The notes beneath the pieces were generated by a model. That model had not been told where the DNA came from. It saw nothing but the letters and a program-made list of their open reading frames with translations, and did not search any database. The translations under genes and the position numbers were made by a program. Positions 15,677 to 24,997 of a DNA stretch of 64,000 nucleotides are shown piece by piece. Numbering within the stretch: position 1 is the stretch's first letter; each line of letters opens with the position of its first letter. This DNA is from Sphingobacterium faecale (GTDB lineage Bacteria; Bacteroidota; Bacteroidia; Sphingobacteriales; Sphingobacteriaceae). The DNA is taken from assembly GCF_016746095.1 (NCBI RefSeq), contig NZ_JAERTY010000011.1:124001-188000 (forward strand). The letters run 5' to 3'.

Positions 15677-16624
15677 ATGCAGACTATGTCAACAACAACA
15701 GAGCAGTTAAGTACGCGACATCTACTAGGTATTAAGGACCTAACTGAAAATGATATTCAACTTATCCTCGATACAGCGGCAAATTTTAAGGATGTCCTGA
15801 ATAGACCAATTAAAAAAGTTCCTTCATTGCGCGATATTACTATTGCTAATGTGTTTTTTGAAAATTCTACGCGTACACGTTTGTCTTTTGAGCTTGCGGA
15901 AAAGCGATTGTCTGCAGATACTATTAACTTTGCGGCTTCCTCTTCATCTGTAAGTAAAGGTGAAACTTTGATCGATACTGTCAATAATATATTGGCGATG
16001 AAGGTGGATATGATCGTGATGCGGCATCCTTATGCGGGAGCAGGCGTTTTTTTGAGCCGCCATGTCGATGCGCAGATTGTCAATGCGGGGGACGGAGCAC
16101 ATGAGCATCCTACACAGGCTTTGTTAGATTCCTTTTCTATAAGAGAACGTTATGGGGACGTATCCGGACGTAAGGTGGCTATCATAGGTGATATCCTTCA
16201 CTCCAGAGTAGCGCTATCGAATATTTTATGTCTGCAGAAGCAAGGAGCTGAAGTGATGGTCTGCGGACCAACGACGTTGATCCCAAAATATATTACTTCA
16301 CTAGGGGTGCGAGTAGAACACGATTTAATAAAAGCATTGAACTGGTGTGATGTTGCCAATATGTTGCGGATTCAACTCGAAAGACAAGATATTGCTTATT
16401 TTCCTTCCTTGCGTGAGTATTCGATGCTATACGGATTGAATAAAGAGATTTTGGATTCGTTGGATAAAGAGATTACTATAATGCACCCAGGGCCAATCAA
16501 TAGAGGAGTAGAGATTACATCCGATGTAGCGGACAGTAAGCATTCTATTATACTAGATCAGGTAGAGAACGGGGTAGCGGTCCGGATGGCGGTTCTTTAT
16601 CTTCTAGCCGGAAAGAGAGGTTAG
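15677..16624 (+). CDS. pyrB: Aspartate carbamoyltransferase catalytic subunit
   Basis: Joins carbamoyl phosphate and aspartate, the committed step of pyrimidine synthesis. The 315-residue chain carries the carbamoyl-phosphate motif FFENSTRTRLSFE, the second-site loop SSSVSKGETLIDT, HPYAGAG, HEHPTQALLD, VAIIGDILHSRVALS and HPGPINRGVEI. The start could be 15677 or the ATG three codons later (15686, MSTTTEQLSTRHLLG). No pyrI regulatory subunit is adjacent. It is the second gene of the pyrR-pyrB unit and is followed by a terminator. Confidence 0.97.
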   Translation: MQTMSTTTEQLSTRHLLGIKDLTENDIQLILDTAANFKDVLNRPIKKVPSLRDITIANVFFENSTRTRLSFELAEKRLSADTINFAASSSSVSKGETLIDTVNNILAMKVDMIVMRHPYAGAGVFLSRHVDAQIVNAGDGAHEHPTQALLDSFSIRERYGDVSGRKVAIIGDILHSRVALSNILCLQKQGAEVMVCGPTTLIPKYITSLGVRVEHDLIKALNWCDVANMLRIQLERQDIAYFPSLREYSMLYGLNKEILDSLDKEITIMHPGPINRGVEITSDVADSKHSIILDQVENGVAVRMAVLYLLAGKRG

Positions 16625-16652
16625 GGGTTGTTAAACCTTGTTAAATATAAAG

Positions 16653-16683
16653 AAGCCATCAAGATTTTGATGGCTTTATTTTT
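16653..16683 (+). terminator. Terminator of pyrRB
   Basis: A 10-bp stem AAGCCATCAA (16653-16662) / TTGATGGCTT (16667-16676) with a 4-base loop and a TATTTTT tail. The rest of the 280-base gap to the TPR gene shows no gene. Confidence 0.85.
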
Positions 16684-16906
16684 ATCTTTCTGGAAATAAT
16701 TTTTGAAATTTTAACATGGGATGGACTCAATTAAAAGGGGGTTACTAACAGATGTTAAGAACTTTTGGGTAAAACTTGCGGTTGATGATTTAATTTAGTA
16801 TACTGAATAAAAGCATCACGACGGAAATAGAATTCTGGCATCATAAATGGTAGAATCAAACTATTTTTTATTGTATAATACACACATATAAAGATTAAGC
16901 ACCGAT

Positions 16907-19900
16907 ATGTACAAAAAGATTTACGGATTAGGGGTCGCGTTGAGCTTGATGACCTTGCCAACATTTGGTCAGCAGACTGCTTGGCAAGACATCAATAGAG
17001 CTTATAAGACGGGATTAGAGTTGTTTGAAAGAGGAAAGTATAGTTCTGCAGCAAAGCAATTTGATAAGGTAGAAGAGTTACGGACAAAATCTACGCTTCA
17101 ATTGGATGAGACCGAAGAGTTGACTATGTTGAAAGAAGGTGTCCGCTTTTATCAAGCCGTGTGTGCATTGGAACTTGGTGATTCTGATGCTGAAGCTCAC
17201 TTCCTAAAGTATATCAAGGACTATCCGGCAAGCGCAAACTCTAAGGCTGCATTTTTTCAAATAGGCCGGTCTTATTATGCAAAGAAAGATTATGCAAAGG
17301 CTATCGAATGGTTCACAAAAATCGATTCTAAAAATCTAGCCGGAGCGGAGAATACTGAATATAGGTTTAAATTGGGATATGCACGCTTTATGACCAATGA
17401 CTATAAAGGTGCGAAGCCATTGTTTGAAAAACTTAAAGATGACCGAAGTCAGTTCCAAGAAGCATCGATTTACTATTATGCCTATTTATGTTATTTGGAT
17501 GCTGAATATAAAACCGCATTGAATGAATTTGAACGGTTGAATGGTTCGAAGACATTTGAGAATAGCTACCCCTATTATATTACGGCTTTGTACTTTCTGG
17601 ATAAGCGCTATGATGATGTTCTAAGTTATGCATTGCCTATTCTACAGACCACCAAACAAGAACACGAGACGGAGATGTTTCGAATTATAGGTGCTACTTA
17701 TTTTATAAAGGGTGATCTTGCAAAATCTAAAGATTATTACGATAAGTTCCAAACACAAGATCAGGGTAAAACCCAGAATAATCAAGATAGTTACCAGATC
17801 GGATATATTGCTTATAAATTGGAGGATTATACCAAGGCGATATCCGAATTAGAGAAGTTATCCGAACCCGATGCTTATTATCAAAGTGCGATGATCACAT
17901 TGGGAGATGCTTTCTTAAAGACTGATAACAAGCAAAGTGCCCGTAATGCTTTTTTTAAAGCTTCTAAGCTGGATTTTGATCCACAATTGAAAGAGGAAGG
18001 TTTATTCAATTATGCAAAGCTTTCGTACGAATTGGATTTTCACCAGGTTGCACTTGATGCTATTCAGGAATATCTGGGTACGTATAAACAAACCAAACGC
18101 AAAGAGGAAGCTAATACATTATTGGCTGAGATTCTTCTCAGTACAAAGAGTTATCGTGCTGCTGTAGATGTGTTAGAGTCTATAGACCGCACTTCTAGGG
18201 AGACTAAATCAGCTTATCAAAAAGTAACTTATTACCGTGGGTTAGAGTTCTACAATGAGCGGGCATTTGAAAATGCGATCTCCATGTTTATGCGTTCAGA
18301 ATCAAACCGGTTTGATGAGGAAATATATGCCCTTTCCACCTATTGGAAATCGGAAGCCATGTACGAAGTACGTAAGTATAAAGAGGCAGTCGCTAATTTC
18401 AACAAATTCTTGCAGCTTCCTGCAGCCCGGAATACCGATGTATATCACTATGCTAACTATGCTTTGGCATATGCAGCATTCCGTAATGATAACTATAATA
18501 CTTCAGCAAATTATTTTGAGCGTTTTCTTGCTGGAGGAGGTAAAGATGGTATCGAGCTTAATACCCGTAATGATGCTATCGCTCGCTTGGCGGATTCCTA
18601 TTTTGCAATAAAAAATTACGGCAAGGCAATGTCATACTATGACCGTTTGATCAGTTCTAATGCGCAAAGTCAGGATTATGCATTGTTCCAACGGGGTATC
18701 ATCCAAGGGTTACAGGGAAATAACGATGCTAAATTGGCAACGCTGAACTCGGTTATCACGAAATATCCAAAATCGAATTATGCTGATGACGTAGCCTTCG
18801 AGATCCCTTATACTTATTTCCTTATGGGACAATATGACAAGGCGATATTAGGGTTACAGTCTATGGTGGAGAAGTATCCTCGCAGCTCTTACGTCCCTCG
18901 TGCACTACTGACCATTGGATTAGTACAGTATAACCAAGATCATAATGACGCAGCTTTAGCAACATTTCAACGGGTTGTGAATCAATATGCAACGACAGAT
19001 GAAGCTAAACAGGCCATACGCTCGATCGAGAATATATATTTGGATAGAGACGATGCTACAGGATATATTAAGTATGCCACATCAACCAATATTGGTAATC
19101 TCTCTACTGCCGAGCAGGATGCGCACACTTTTGGCGTTGCCCGTAATCTTTTTGATAGACAGAACTGGCAAGGGGCGGTAGAGGCAATTAATGCTTATTT
19201 TGATAAGTTCCCTAAGCCGATTCAAGAAAAGTTTGCACGTTATATACGTGGTGAAAGCTATGCTAGGTTGGGTAGGGATTCGGAAGCCCTGCATGATTTT
19301 AATATTATCATGAACGATTGGACCTCAGCCTATACGGAGAAGACCTTGGTAAGTGTATCAAAATTGCACCTAAGAAATAAAGCGTATAACGAGGCGGTAC
19401 AAGTGTTGAAGAAGCTGGAATTAACTTCAGAGTATAAAGAGAATTATGGCTTTGCCGTCAAGAATTTATTGGTTAGTTATTATAATATCGGCGATTATAT
19501 CGAGACGTTAAACTATGCCAATATTTTGAAGGGATATGAAAAAGCTTCTGAAGAAGATATCGCTTTAGCACATTTATACGCTGCAAAAGCATACTTAGCG
19601 ACAACTAAGTGGACCGAGGCGACGAAAGAACTGAATTTGGCTGCATTGAAATCTAAAACGGAGACCGGTGCGGAAGCACGTTATTTAGTGGGCGAACAGC
19701 AGTTGAGAGCCAAACAATTTGATAAGGCGATTGAATCTGCTTTTGATATCTCGAATACATTCTCATCGTACGATTATTGGGTAGCCAAAGGTTTTATCCT
19801 TATGGCAGATGCTTACCTTGGAAAGGGAGATAAGTTTCAAGCTAAAGCGACCCTGGAAAGTGTGATTGATAATTATGAGAATAAAGAGGACGGTATTTTG

Positions 19901-19936
19901 AAAGCCGCCAATGAACGTTTAAAGAAGCTTAAATAA
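16907..19936 (+). CDS. Large secreted TPR-repeat protein, first gene of the ExbBD envelope operon
   Basis: A 1009-residue protein with a signal peptide (MYKKIYGLGVALSLMTLPTFGQ). The remainder is almost entirely tetratricopeptide repeats: recurring 34-residue units with patterns such as GLELFERGKYSSAAKQFDKV, YAKKDYAKAIEWFTKI and YFLMGQYDKAILGLQSMVEKYP. TPR superhelices are protein-binding scaffolds, and the signal peptide places this one in the periplasm or at the inner face of the outer membrane. The five genes downstream on the same strand encode a beta-barrel, an HU/SPOR protein, ExbB, ExbD and a TonB-like protein. By position it resembles a periplasmic scaffold like CpoB of Tol-Pal, though far larger. 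Its partner is inferred, not shown. Confidence 0.85.
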   Translation: MYKKIYGLGVALSLMTLPTFGQQTAWQDINRAYKTGLELFERGKYSSAAKQFDKVEELRTKSTLQLDETEELTMLKEGVRFYQAVCALELGDSDAEAHFLKYIKDYPASANSKAAFFQIGRSYYAKKDYAKAIEWFTKIDSKNLAGAENTEYRFKLGYARFMTNDYKGAKPLFEKLKDDRSQFQEASIYYYAYLCYLDAEYKTALNEFERLNGSKTFENSYPYYITALYFLDKRYDDVLSYALPILQTTKQEHETEMFRIIGATYFIKGDLAKSKDYYDKFQTQDQGKTQNNQDSYQIGYIAYKLEDYTKAISELEKLSEPDAYYQSAMITLGDAFLKTDNKQSARNAFFKASKLDFDPQLKEEGLFNYAKLSYELDFHQVALDAIQEYLGTYKQTKRKEEANTLLAEILLSTKSYRAAVDVLESIDRTSRETKSAYQKVTYYRGLEFYNERAFENAISMFMRSESNRFDEEIYALSTYWKSEAMYEVRKYKEAVANFNKFLQLPAARNTDVYHYANYALAYAAFRNDNYNTSANYFERFLAGGGKDGIELNTRNDAIARLADSYFAIKNYGKAMSYYDRLISSNAQSQDYALFQRGIIQGLQGNNDAKLATLNSVITKYPKSNYADDVAFEIPYTYFLMGQYDKAILGLQSMVEKYPRSSYVPRALLTIGLVQYNQDHNDAALATFQRVVNQYATTDEAKQAIRSIENIYLDRDDATGYIKYATSTNIGNLSTAEQDAHTFGVARNLFDRQNWQGAVEAINAYFDKFPKPIQEKFARYIRGESYARLGRDSEALHDFNIIMNDWTSAYTEKTLVSVSKLHLRNKAYNEAVQVLKKLELTSEYKENYGFAVKNLLVSYYNIGDYIETLNYANILKGYEKASEEDIALAHLYAAKAYLATTKWTEATKELNLAALKSKTETGAEARYLVGEQQLRAKQFDKAIESAFDISNTFSSYDYWVAKGFILMADAYLGKGDKFQAKATLESVIDNYENKEDGILKAANERLKKLK

Positions 19937-20014
19937 GAAGAAATAGGAATAAGATGAAACCGTGTCCAAACACAATCGGACAAGCTCTCATCGGCCATAA
20001 AGAAACATAATTAG

Positions 20015-21742
20015 ATGAAGTTGCATAAAACAGTTTTTAAAAATTACGCTATAGTTGCCTTATTATTGGGAGCAGGATATCAAGGGTATGCTCAACAAGA
20101 TCCAACTAAGCCAGTAACGATAGACTCTTTTGATGTCGTACGTGATTATAAGCCTATTCTTGCTGATGCGGTTAAAATAAGACGTAGTCCAGATATGAGC
20201 AATAAGCGGAGTTATATGCCTAAACTGAACTATGGAAATGTACCCGATAAAAAGTTAGATATTAACACCGGTCTTAAAGAATTAAATGTACAGGAACTCC
20301 CGTTTACAAAGACTCAGGACATCACGAGTAACTACGTTAAAGTAGGGGTAGGTAACCTAGGTACTATCTTGGGTGAGGCCTATATCGCTGTAGAAGACTA
20401 TGAAGACCTTCGTTTTGGTGGTTTTGTTAAGCACTTGAATCAAAAGGGGTCTTTGGATGATCAAAAATTCTCTAGGCAGGAGGTAGGCGTGTTTGGACGC
20501 CGTGTTCTGTCTGCTTTTACGGTAGATGGTATATTGGGCTACAATCGATATGGTACGCGTTTTTATGGCATCCCGGTCGACGTAGATGGACTGTCGCTTA
20601 ATCCTAAACGTGAAGCACAGACGTTTAATGATATCTATTTTACGGGCGAGTTGACCAGTAATTTTGACCCTACGAATGAAGAGGCCTTTTCGTATTCGGC
20701 TAAAGTGGATGCTTATACTTATAAGGATAAGTTTGATGCCAGTGAAAATGCTGTGGCCTTATCCGGATATCTGAATAAGAGATTGCGTACATTTAACATA
20801 GGTGCAAATGTTGCTGTAGATGTCAATTCTATCGGAGGAAGTGGAAACGTGGATAAAGGAGATAAGTTCAGTAACTCGATTGCTAATATCAATCCTTATA
20901 TTAGTTTAAGAGGTACTAATTATACCTTGACCCTTGGAGCAAATATTGTTTCTGAATTCGGAGATAGCACACGGTTCAACGTGTTCCCTTCGGCTGAGGT
21001 AGATTTTTCCTTGGTGCCAAGTTACATCCATTTGTTTGGTGGGATAACAGGCGGCGTTCAGAAGGCATCGTTTAAGTCTCTTTCTCAGAAAAACCCTTAC
21101 TTGGGACCTGATCTAAAGTTTCAGAATATGGTAGAGCGCTTGAGTTTCTTTGGCGGGATCAAAGGAAATGCAGGTGCTACTTTTGGGTATAAGGCTAAGG
21201 TGATGTACAAATCATTGGAAGGTATGCCTCTTTTTGTGAATGCAGAGAATACCCCTTTTCAGTTTCAGATGGCTTATGACGGCAATGGAGATGATAAGGT
21301 CAAATATCTGGGTATCGAAGGAGAGATCAATATAAGGCTTTCTGAACTGATTAATTTGGGAGGACGTCTGAATATCGACAACTACACTATGGCTCAAGAG
21401 CAAGAAGCATGGTTTACCCCAAAATTGCGATTAGCAGCTAATGCGCGTTTCAATATTTCTGAGAAGCTATACATCGATGCAGAGGCACTCTTTCACGGGT
21501 TATCGTATGCTAAGGCGTACGAATATGACAGTAAATTAAGTCCGATTCTGTTACCTGATTCCTATAAAAAAGAATCTATTCCAGAGTTCTTTGATTTAAG
21601 TGCTGGTGCTGAGTATAAGGCTTTATCCAATTTGGGTATTTTTGTAAAAGCCAATAATATATTCAATAAAGAATATCAACACTACCTGTACTATCCCAAG
21701 TTGGGCTTTAATGTGATAGGTGGAGTTAATTTTTCATTTTAA
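20015..21742 (+). CDS. TonB-dependent-receptor-like outer membrane beta-barrel lacking a plug
   Basis: A 575-residue protein with a signal peptide ending GYQGYAQ. After ~100 residues of linker it shows alternating beta-strand pattern to the end, closing with a TonB-receptor-type last strand (FNKEYQHYLYYPKLGFNVIGGVNFSF region, terminal Phe). Classical TonB receptors have an N-terminal plug and 700 or more residues; here no plug motif is visible, and the mature N-terminus has instead SFDVVRDYKPILADAVKIRR. The channel could therefore be open, or filled by a partner such as the upstream TPR protein. It lies 78 bases downstream of the TPR gene and 47 upstream of the HU/SPOR gene. A structural or export role fits the operon better than nutrient uptake. 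Confidence 0.8.
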   Translation: MKLHKTVFKNYAIVALLLGAGYQGYAQQDPTKPVTIDSFDVVRDYKPILADAVKIRRSPDMSNKRSYMPKLNYGNVPDKKLDINTGLKELNVQELPFTKTQDITSNYVKVGVGNLGTILGEAYIAVEDYEDLRFGGFVKHLNQKGSLDDQKFSRQEVGVFGRRVLSAFTVDGILGYNRYGTRFYGIPVDVDGLSLNPKREAQTFNDIYFTGELTSNFDPTNEEAFSYSAKVDAYTYKDKFDASENAVALSGYLNKRLRTFNIGANVAVDVNSIGGSGNVDKGDKFSNSIANINPYISLRGTNYTLTLGANIVSEFGDSTRFNVFPSAEVDFSLVPSYIHLFGGITGGVQKASFKSLSQKNPYLGPDLKFQNMVERLSFFGGIKGNAGATFGYKAKVMYKSLEGMPLFVNAENTPFQFQMAYDGNGDDKVKYLGIEGEINIRLSELINLGGRLNIDNYTMAQEQEAWFTPKLRLAANARFNISEKLYIDAEALFHGLSYAKAYEYDSKLSPILLPDSYKKESIPEFFDLSAGAEYKALSNLGIFVKANNIFNKEYQHYLYYPKLGFNVIGGVNFSF

Positions 21743-21789
21743 TAAAAATAGATTATAACTTTGTGTCACACCGTGTGCTATAGAAACAA

Positions 21790-22908
21790 ATGAATTTAGG
21801 AAGGCAAATACATACATTACTTAAACGGCAGTCGTCTGTCTATGTTAATAGATTGGGAACATTTAAACGTGTACATACCCCTGCTACATTTGATGCAAAA
21901 CGCCACGTTTACCTGCCTCCAATTACTTTTATCGAGTTTGATAGCAATACTACAGAAGGATACGATTTTATTACTTATATACAACAGACTAATCAGATCG
22001 AACGTGACGAAGCTGAATTATACGTAAACCAGGCAGTTTCTCTAGTAATGGATAAACTTACGCAATCGGGACAAGCCGGCTTAGATAATCTTGGCGAGTT
22101 GGTGAGTTACGGCAAGTCGTATGTGTTCAAACCATTAGATTTATCTGGCTTTAACTACACAGCGGTAAAAGATCAGTTTTATAAAGAAGAAAGTGATTCC
22201 GAGGAGATATCAATTTCTGAAGTTGTAGAAGGTGAAGTGTCTGGTCCCGTTGAATCTGATGGTACTGATGAATTCCCTTTGGAGGAAGCTAAATCCGTTT
22301 TGAATGAGGATTTAATCCCATCTGCTGCGAAAGCAGAACAGCAAAAAGTTTTGGAGCATGATACTATATTGGATGATCCTGAATTTGAAATCCCTGACGA
22401 ACGGAAATCTACGGGTGCTTACGTGTATGCCATAGTGGCTGTTGTTGCTATAGCGTTGTTGGGAGGATTGTATTATTATAGTACTACCTATATGCAAGAA
22501 GGAAGTGATCCTTTGGTAAAAAATGAACAAATAATTGTTCCGATGGAGTCAAGCCCTATAGATACACTTAATTCTGTTCAACCTGTTGATTCGCTGAATG
22601 TCGGAGAGCAGGATACAGTGGTGTCCTCTTCGCCAGATCTTGATCAAGTTGAAGAGGTAGAACCTCCTACTAATCATCGTTATACTATAGTGATCGGTAC
22701 ACATAAAACATTAGCCCAGGCTTATGAGGAAGCCGAGGCATTTAATAAGGATGGCCATAAATCGGTTCGGGTTATTACTCCTAACCTCGCTAAGAACTTA
22801 AAACGCGTGGTATGGGATACCTATGAGAATAAAGAAGAACGAGATTCAGCATTGCGGTATGTCAGAAAGCATATTAAGACAGATGCTTGGCCAGACGTGA
22901 TTAGATAA
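21790..22908 (+). CDS. HU-CCDC81 and SPOR domain single-pass membrane protein
   Basis: A 372-residue protein. The N-terminal ~125 residues match the tandem bacterial HU-CCDC81 domains (IHTLLKRQSSVYVNRLGTF, then DEAELYVNQAVSLVMDKL and DNLGELV). An acidic linker follows, then one transmembrane helix at about 217-238 (VYAIVAVVAIALLGGLYYYS), a Ser/Pro-rich periplasmic linker, and a C-terminal SPOR domain (about 295-365: RYTIVIGTHKTLAQAYEEA ... VRVITP). SPOR domains bind glycan strands stripped of peptides, typically at division septa. The HU-like half would be cytoplasmic and could bind DNA or protein. This links the ExbBD complex to peptidoglycan and possibly cell division. Codon use looks like that of its neighbours. 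Confidence 0.85.
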   Translation: MNLGRQIHTLLKRQSSVYVNRLGTFKRVHTPATFDAKRHVYLPPITFIEFDSNTTEGYDFITYIQQTNQIERDEAELYVNQAVSLVMDKLTQSGQAGLDNLGELVSYGKSYVFKPLDLSGFNYTAVKDQFYKEESDSEEISISEVVEGEVSGPVESDGTDEFPLEEAKSVLNEDLIPSAAKAEQQKVLEHDTILDDPEFEIPDERKSTGAYVYAIVAVVAIALLGGLYYYSTTYMQEGSDPLVKNEQIIVPMESSPIDTLNSVQPVDSLNVGEQDTVVSSSPDLDQVEEVEPPTNHRYTIVIGTHKTLAQAYEEAEAFNKDGHKSVRVITPNLAKNLKRVVWDTYENKEERDSALRYVRKHIKTDAWPDVIR

Positions 22909-22945
22909 AAGAACATAAACCAGTAAATAAATATTTTTAAACGCT

Positions 22946-23647
22946 ATGTCATTATTACAAAGCAATCTACCCGTAGATACATTAAATCAGGCACAACAAC
23001 AGGCGATAGAATTAGCCACACAGCAGGAAAATCTGAATTTGCTTCAGCTTCTGATGAAGGGTGGCTGGATCATGATCCCTATTCTTTTATTATTCTTTTT
23101 GGGACTCGTTATTTTTATCGAACGTTATATTACTATTCGTAATGCATCAAAGGCAGATGGCGGTTTAATGGCACAGATCAAAAGCAATGTTCTCTCTGGT
23201 AAACTAGATTCCGCTATAGCAGTCTGTCGCTCTAGTAATTCTGCCTTGGCGCGAATGTTGCAAAAAGGATTGACACGTGTGGGACGCCCTATTAAAGATA
23301 TAGAGGCGGCTATTGAAAATGCAGGTAAGCTTGAGGTTTCTAGATTAGAGAAAAATATTAATATTTTGGGAATCATAGCCGGTATAGCACCCATGCTTGG
23401 CTTCGTAGGTACTATTTTTGGTGTTATCCAGATTTTTCGTGATGTAGAGGTCGCAGGTGGTATTGATATCGGTTCTGTGTCTGGAGGTCTCTATGTTAAA
23501 ATGATCGCTTCAGCATCGGGGTTAACAATTGGTATCTTAGCTTATATTGGTTATCATATTCTGAATATGATGGTCGAACGCCTTATTTTGAAAATGGAAA
23601 CAGAGGCTGTTGAGTTTATCGACTTATTGGATGAACCTGGAGTGTAG
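22946..23647 (+). CDS. exbB: MotA/TolQ/ExbB-family proton channel subunit
   Basis: Inner-membrane component of a proton-motive-force motor with ExbD/TolR. In 233 residues there are three membrane segments: about 41-62 (MIPILLLFFLGLVIFIERYI), 131-153 (GIIAGIAPMLGFVGTIFGVI) and 183-206 (ASGLTIGILAYIGYHI). The threonines lining the proton path in TM2 (VGTIFG) and TM3 (GLTIGI) are present. It begins 37 bases after the SPOR gene and is followed by exbD 25 bases later. The sequence alone does not separate ExbB from TolQ; the operon partners make a TolQ-like role plausible. Confidence 0.93.
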   Translation: MSLLQSNLPVDTLNQAQQQAIELATQQENLNLLQLLMKGGWIMIPILLLFFLGLVIFIERYITIRNASKADGGLMAQIKSNVLSGKLDSAIAVCRSSNSALARMLQKGLTRVGRPIKDIEAAIENAGKLEVSRLEKNINILGIIAGIAPMLGFVGTIFGVIQIFRDVEVAGGIDIGSVSGGLYVKMIASASGLTIGILAYIGYHILNMMVERLILKMETEAVEFIDLLDEPGV

Positions 23648-23672
23648 TTTCTAACTTAATTACGTTTGAAGA

Positions 23673-24080
23673 ATGAACTTAAGAAATAGAAGAGGAAAAC
23701 CTACTGCTGAGGTACATACTGCAGCGTTGAACGACATCATGTTCTTTTTGATGCTGTTCTTTCTTTTAGCGTCAGCTGTGGCCAATCCTCAGGTTGTTAA
23801 GCTGTTATTGCCCAAGTCGAGTGCAGGCGAACAGTCTGTAGCGAAAAAAACAATAACGGTTTCTATTACGAGTGATCTAGCCTATCACTTGGATAAAGCA
23901 GTTGTTCCGTATGATGCTTTAGAACAGGCGCTACAATCACAGATAAATTCGGGAGAAGAGGTTACAATAATGCTGTATGCAGATAGTACAGTGCCTATTC
24001 AAAATGTAATTTCTGTTATGGATATCGCAAATAGGCTTAAAATTAAATTGGTTCTAGCAACAGAACCCAAAAAAGACTAG
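23673..24080 (+). CDS. exbD: ExbD/TolR-family proton channel subunit
   Basis: A 135-residue partner of ExbB. It has a short cytoplasmic N-terminus, one membrane helix with the essential aspartate (ALNDIMFFLMLFFLLAS, about residues 19-36) and a periplasmic domain (about 50-135). Periplasmic landmarks include KKTITVSITSD and MLYADSTVPIQNVISVMDIA. It couples proton flow through the ExbB pentamer to movement of the TonB/TolA-like protein encoded 83 bases downstream. Confidence 0.93.
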   Translation: MNLRNRRGKPTAEVHTAALNDIMFFLMLFFLLASAVANPQVVKLLLPKSSAGEQSVAKKTITVSITSDLAYHLDKAVVPYDALEQALQSQINSGEEVTIMLYADSTVPIQNVISVMDIANRLKIKLVLATEPKKD

Positions 24081-24130
24081 AATGTAATATGTCGATTTGG
24101 AAGGTTAAAAGTCATCTTGGATTGATTTTT

Positions 24131-24158
24131 GATTTTTTAATTTTGATTTTTTAATTTT
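24131..24158 (+). repeat. Tandem 14-bp duplication upstream of the TonB-like gene
   Basis: GATTTTTTAATTTT occurs twice in direct succession (24131-24144 and 24145-24158), followed by GA, immediately before the ATG at 24164. It sits in the ribosome-loading region, where copy-number changes could affect expression. Confidence 0.8.
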
Positions 24159-24163
24159 GATAC

Positions 24164-24988
24164 ATGTATTACCATCTTAAAGAAGAAAATAATATGCCAA
24201 AGGCGCTAGGATACTCTGCGCTTGTGATGGCTGTATTAGGATTGATCGGCTTCTTTATAGTATTTGGACAGTCGGATATTCCGGAGTATGGAATGGGGGG
24301 AATAGTAGTTAACTACGGGACATCGGAAGAAGGAATGGGGGATGATTTTATGAATGTAGAAGAACCTTCTATGGATGAGAATGCCAACAACGTACAACCC
24401 GATCGAATCGTTCCAACAGAGACACCTACGCCTACACCTACGCAACAGGTTGCGGATAAAGCGGTAGCTACCCAGGATCTGGAAGAGGCGCCCGCAGTTG
24501 CGAAGGCAGAGAAGCCCGTAAAGACTCCTGCTGCGGAAACAACAAAAGAAACAAAAACCAGTACTCCTGCGGTAAATTCTAACGCACTATATAAAGGTAA
24601 GAAAAATAGCGGTAGCGGTGCCGGAGATGGTACTGGAAGTACTCCAGGCAATCAAGGATCAAATCTCGGAGACCCCTTAGCTTCTAACTATGGTGAGGGA
24701 GGGTCTGGATTTGGAAATGCGATGATCTCTTTGGCTAACCGAAAGTTTACAGTGCCTCCAAAAATAGATGATAAGGGACAGCAGGCAGGTATAGTAGCTG
24801 TAGAATTTAAAGTGGATAAGAATGGAGTTATAACTTATGCGCGTGCAGGAGCCAAAGGGACTACCCTATCGGATGGAGAATTATGGTCTAAGTGTGAGCG
24901 TGCAGTTCGAGGAGCTCGGTTGAATCAAATAGACAACGCTCCAGATAGTCAAACCGGTATTATTAGATTTAATTTTAAATTAAGATAA
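24164..24988 (+). CDS. TonB/TolA-like energy-transducing protein
   Basis: A 274-residue single-pass protein. One membrane helix lies near the N-terminus (ALGYSALVMAVLGLIGFFIVF, about 14-34). Next comes a low-complexity periplasmic linker rich in Thr, Pro, Ala, Lys and Gly (TPTPTPTQQ, then GSGAGDGTGSTPGNQGS). The last ~65 residues form a small domain with VAVEFKVDKNGVITYARAGA and a final RFNFKLR strand, resembling a TonB C-terminal domain. TonB's proline-rich EP/KP spacer is absent. The start may be 24164 or the ATG at 24194 (MPKALGYS). It directly follows exbB-exbD and should carry their energy across the periplasm. Partner candidates are the barrel and TPR protein of the same operon. Confidence 0.82.
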   Translation: MYYHLKEENNMPKALGYSALVMAVLGLIGFFIVFGQSDIPEYGMGGIVVNYGTSEEGMGDDFMNVEEPSMDENANNVQPDRIVPTETPTPTPTQQVADKAVATQDLEEAPAVAKAEKPVKTPAAETTKETKTSTPAVNSNALYKGKKNSGSGAGDGTGSTPGNQGSNLGDPLASNYGEGGSGFGNAMISLANRKFTVPPKIDDKGQQAGIVAVEFKVDKNGVITYARAGAKGTTLSDGELWSKCERAVRGARLNQIDNAPDSQTGIIRFNFKLR

Positions 24989-24997
24989 GAGTTGCTT

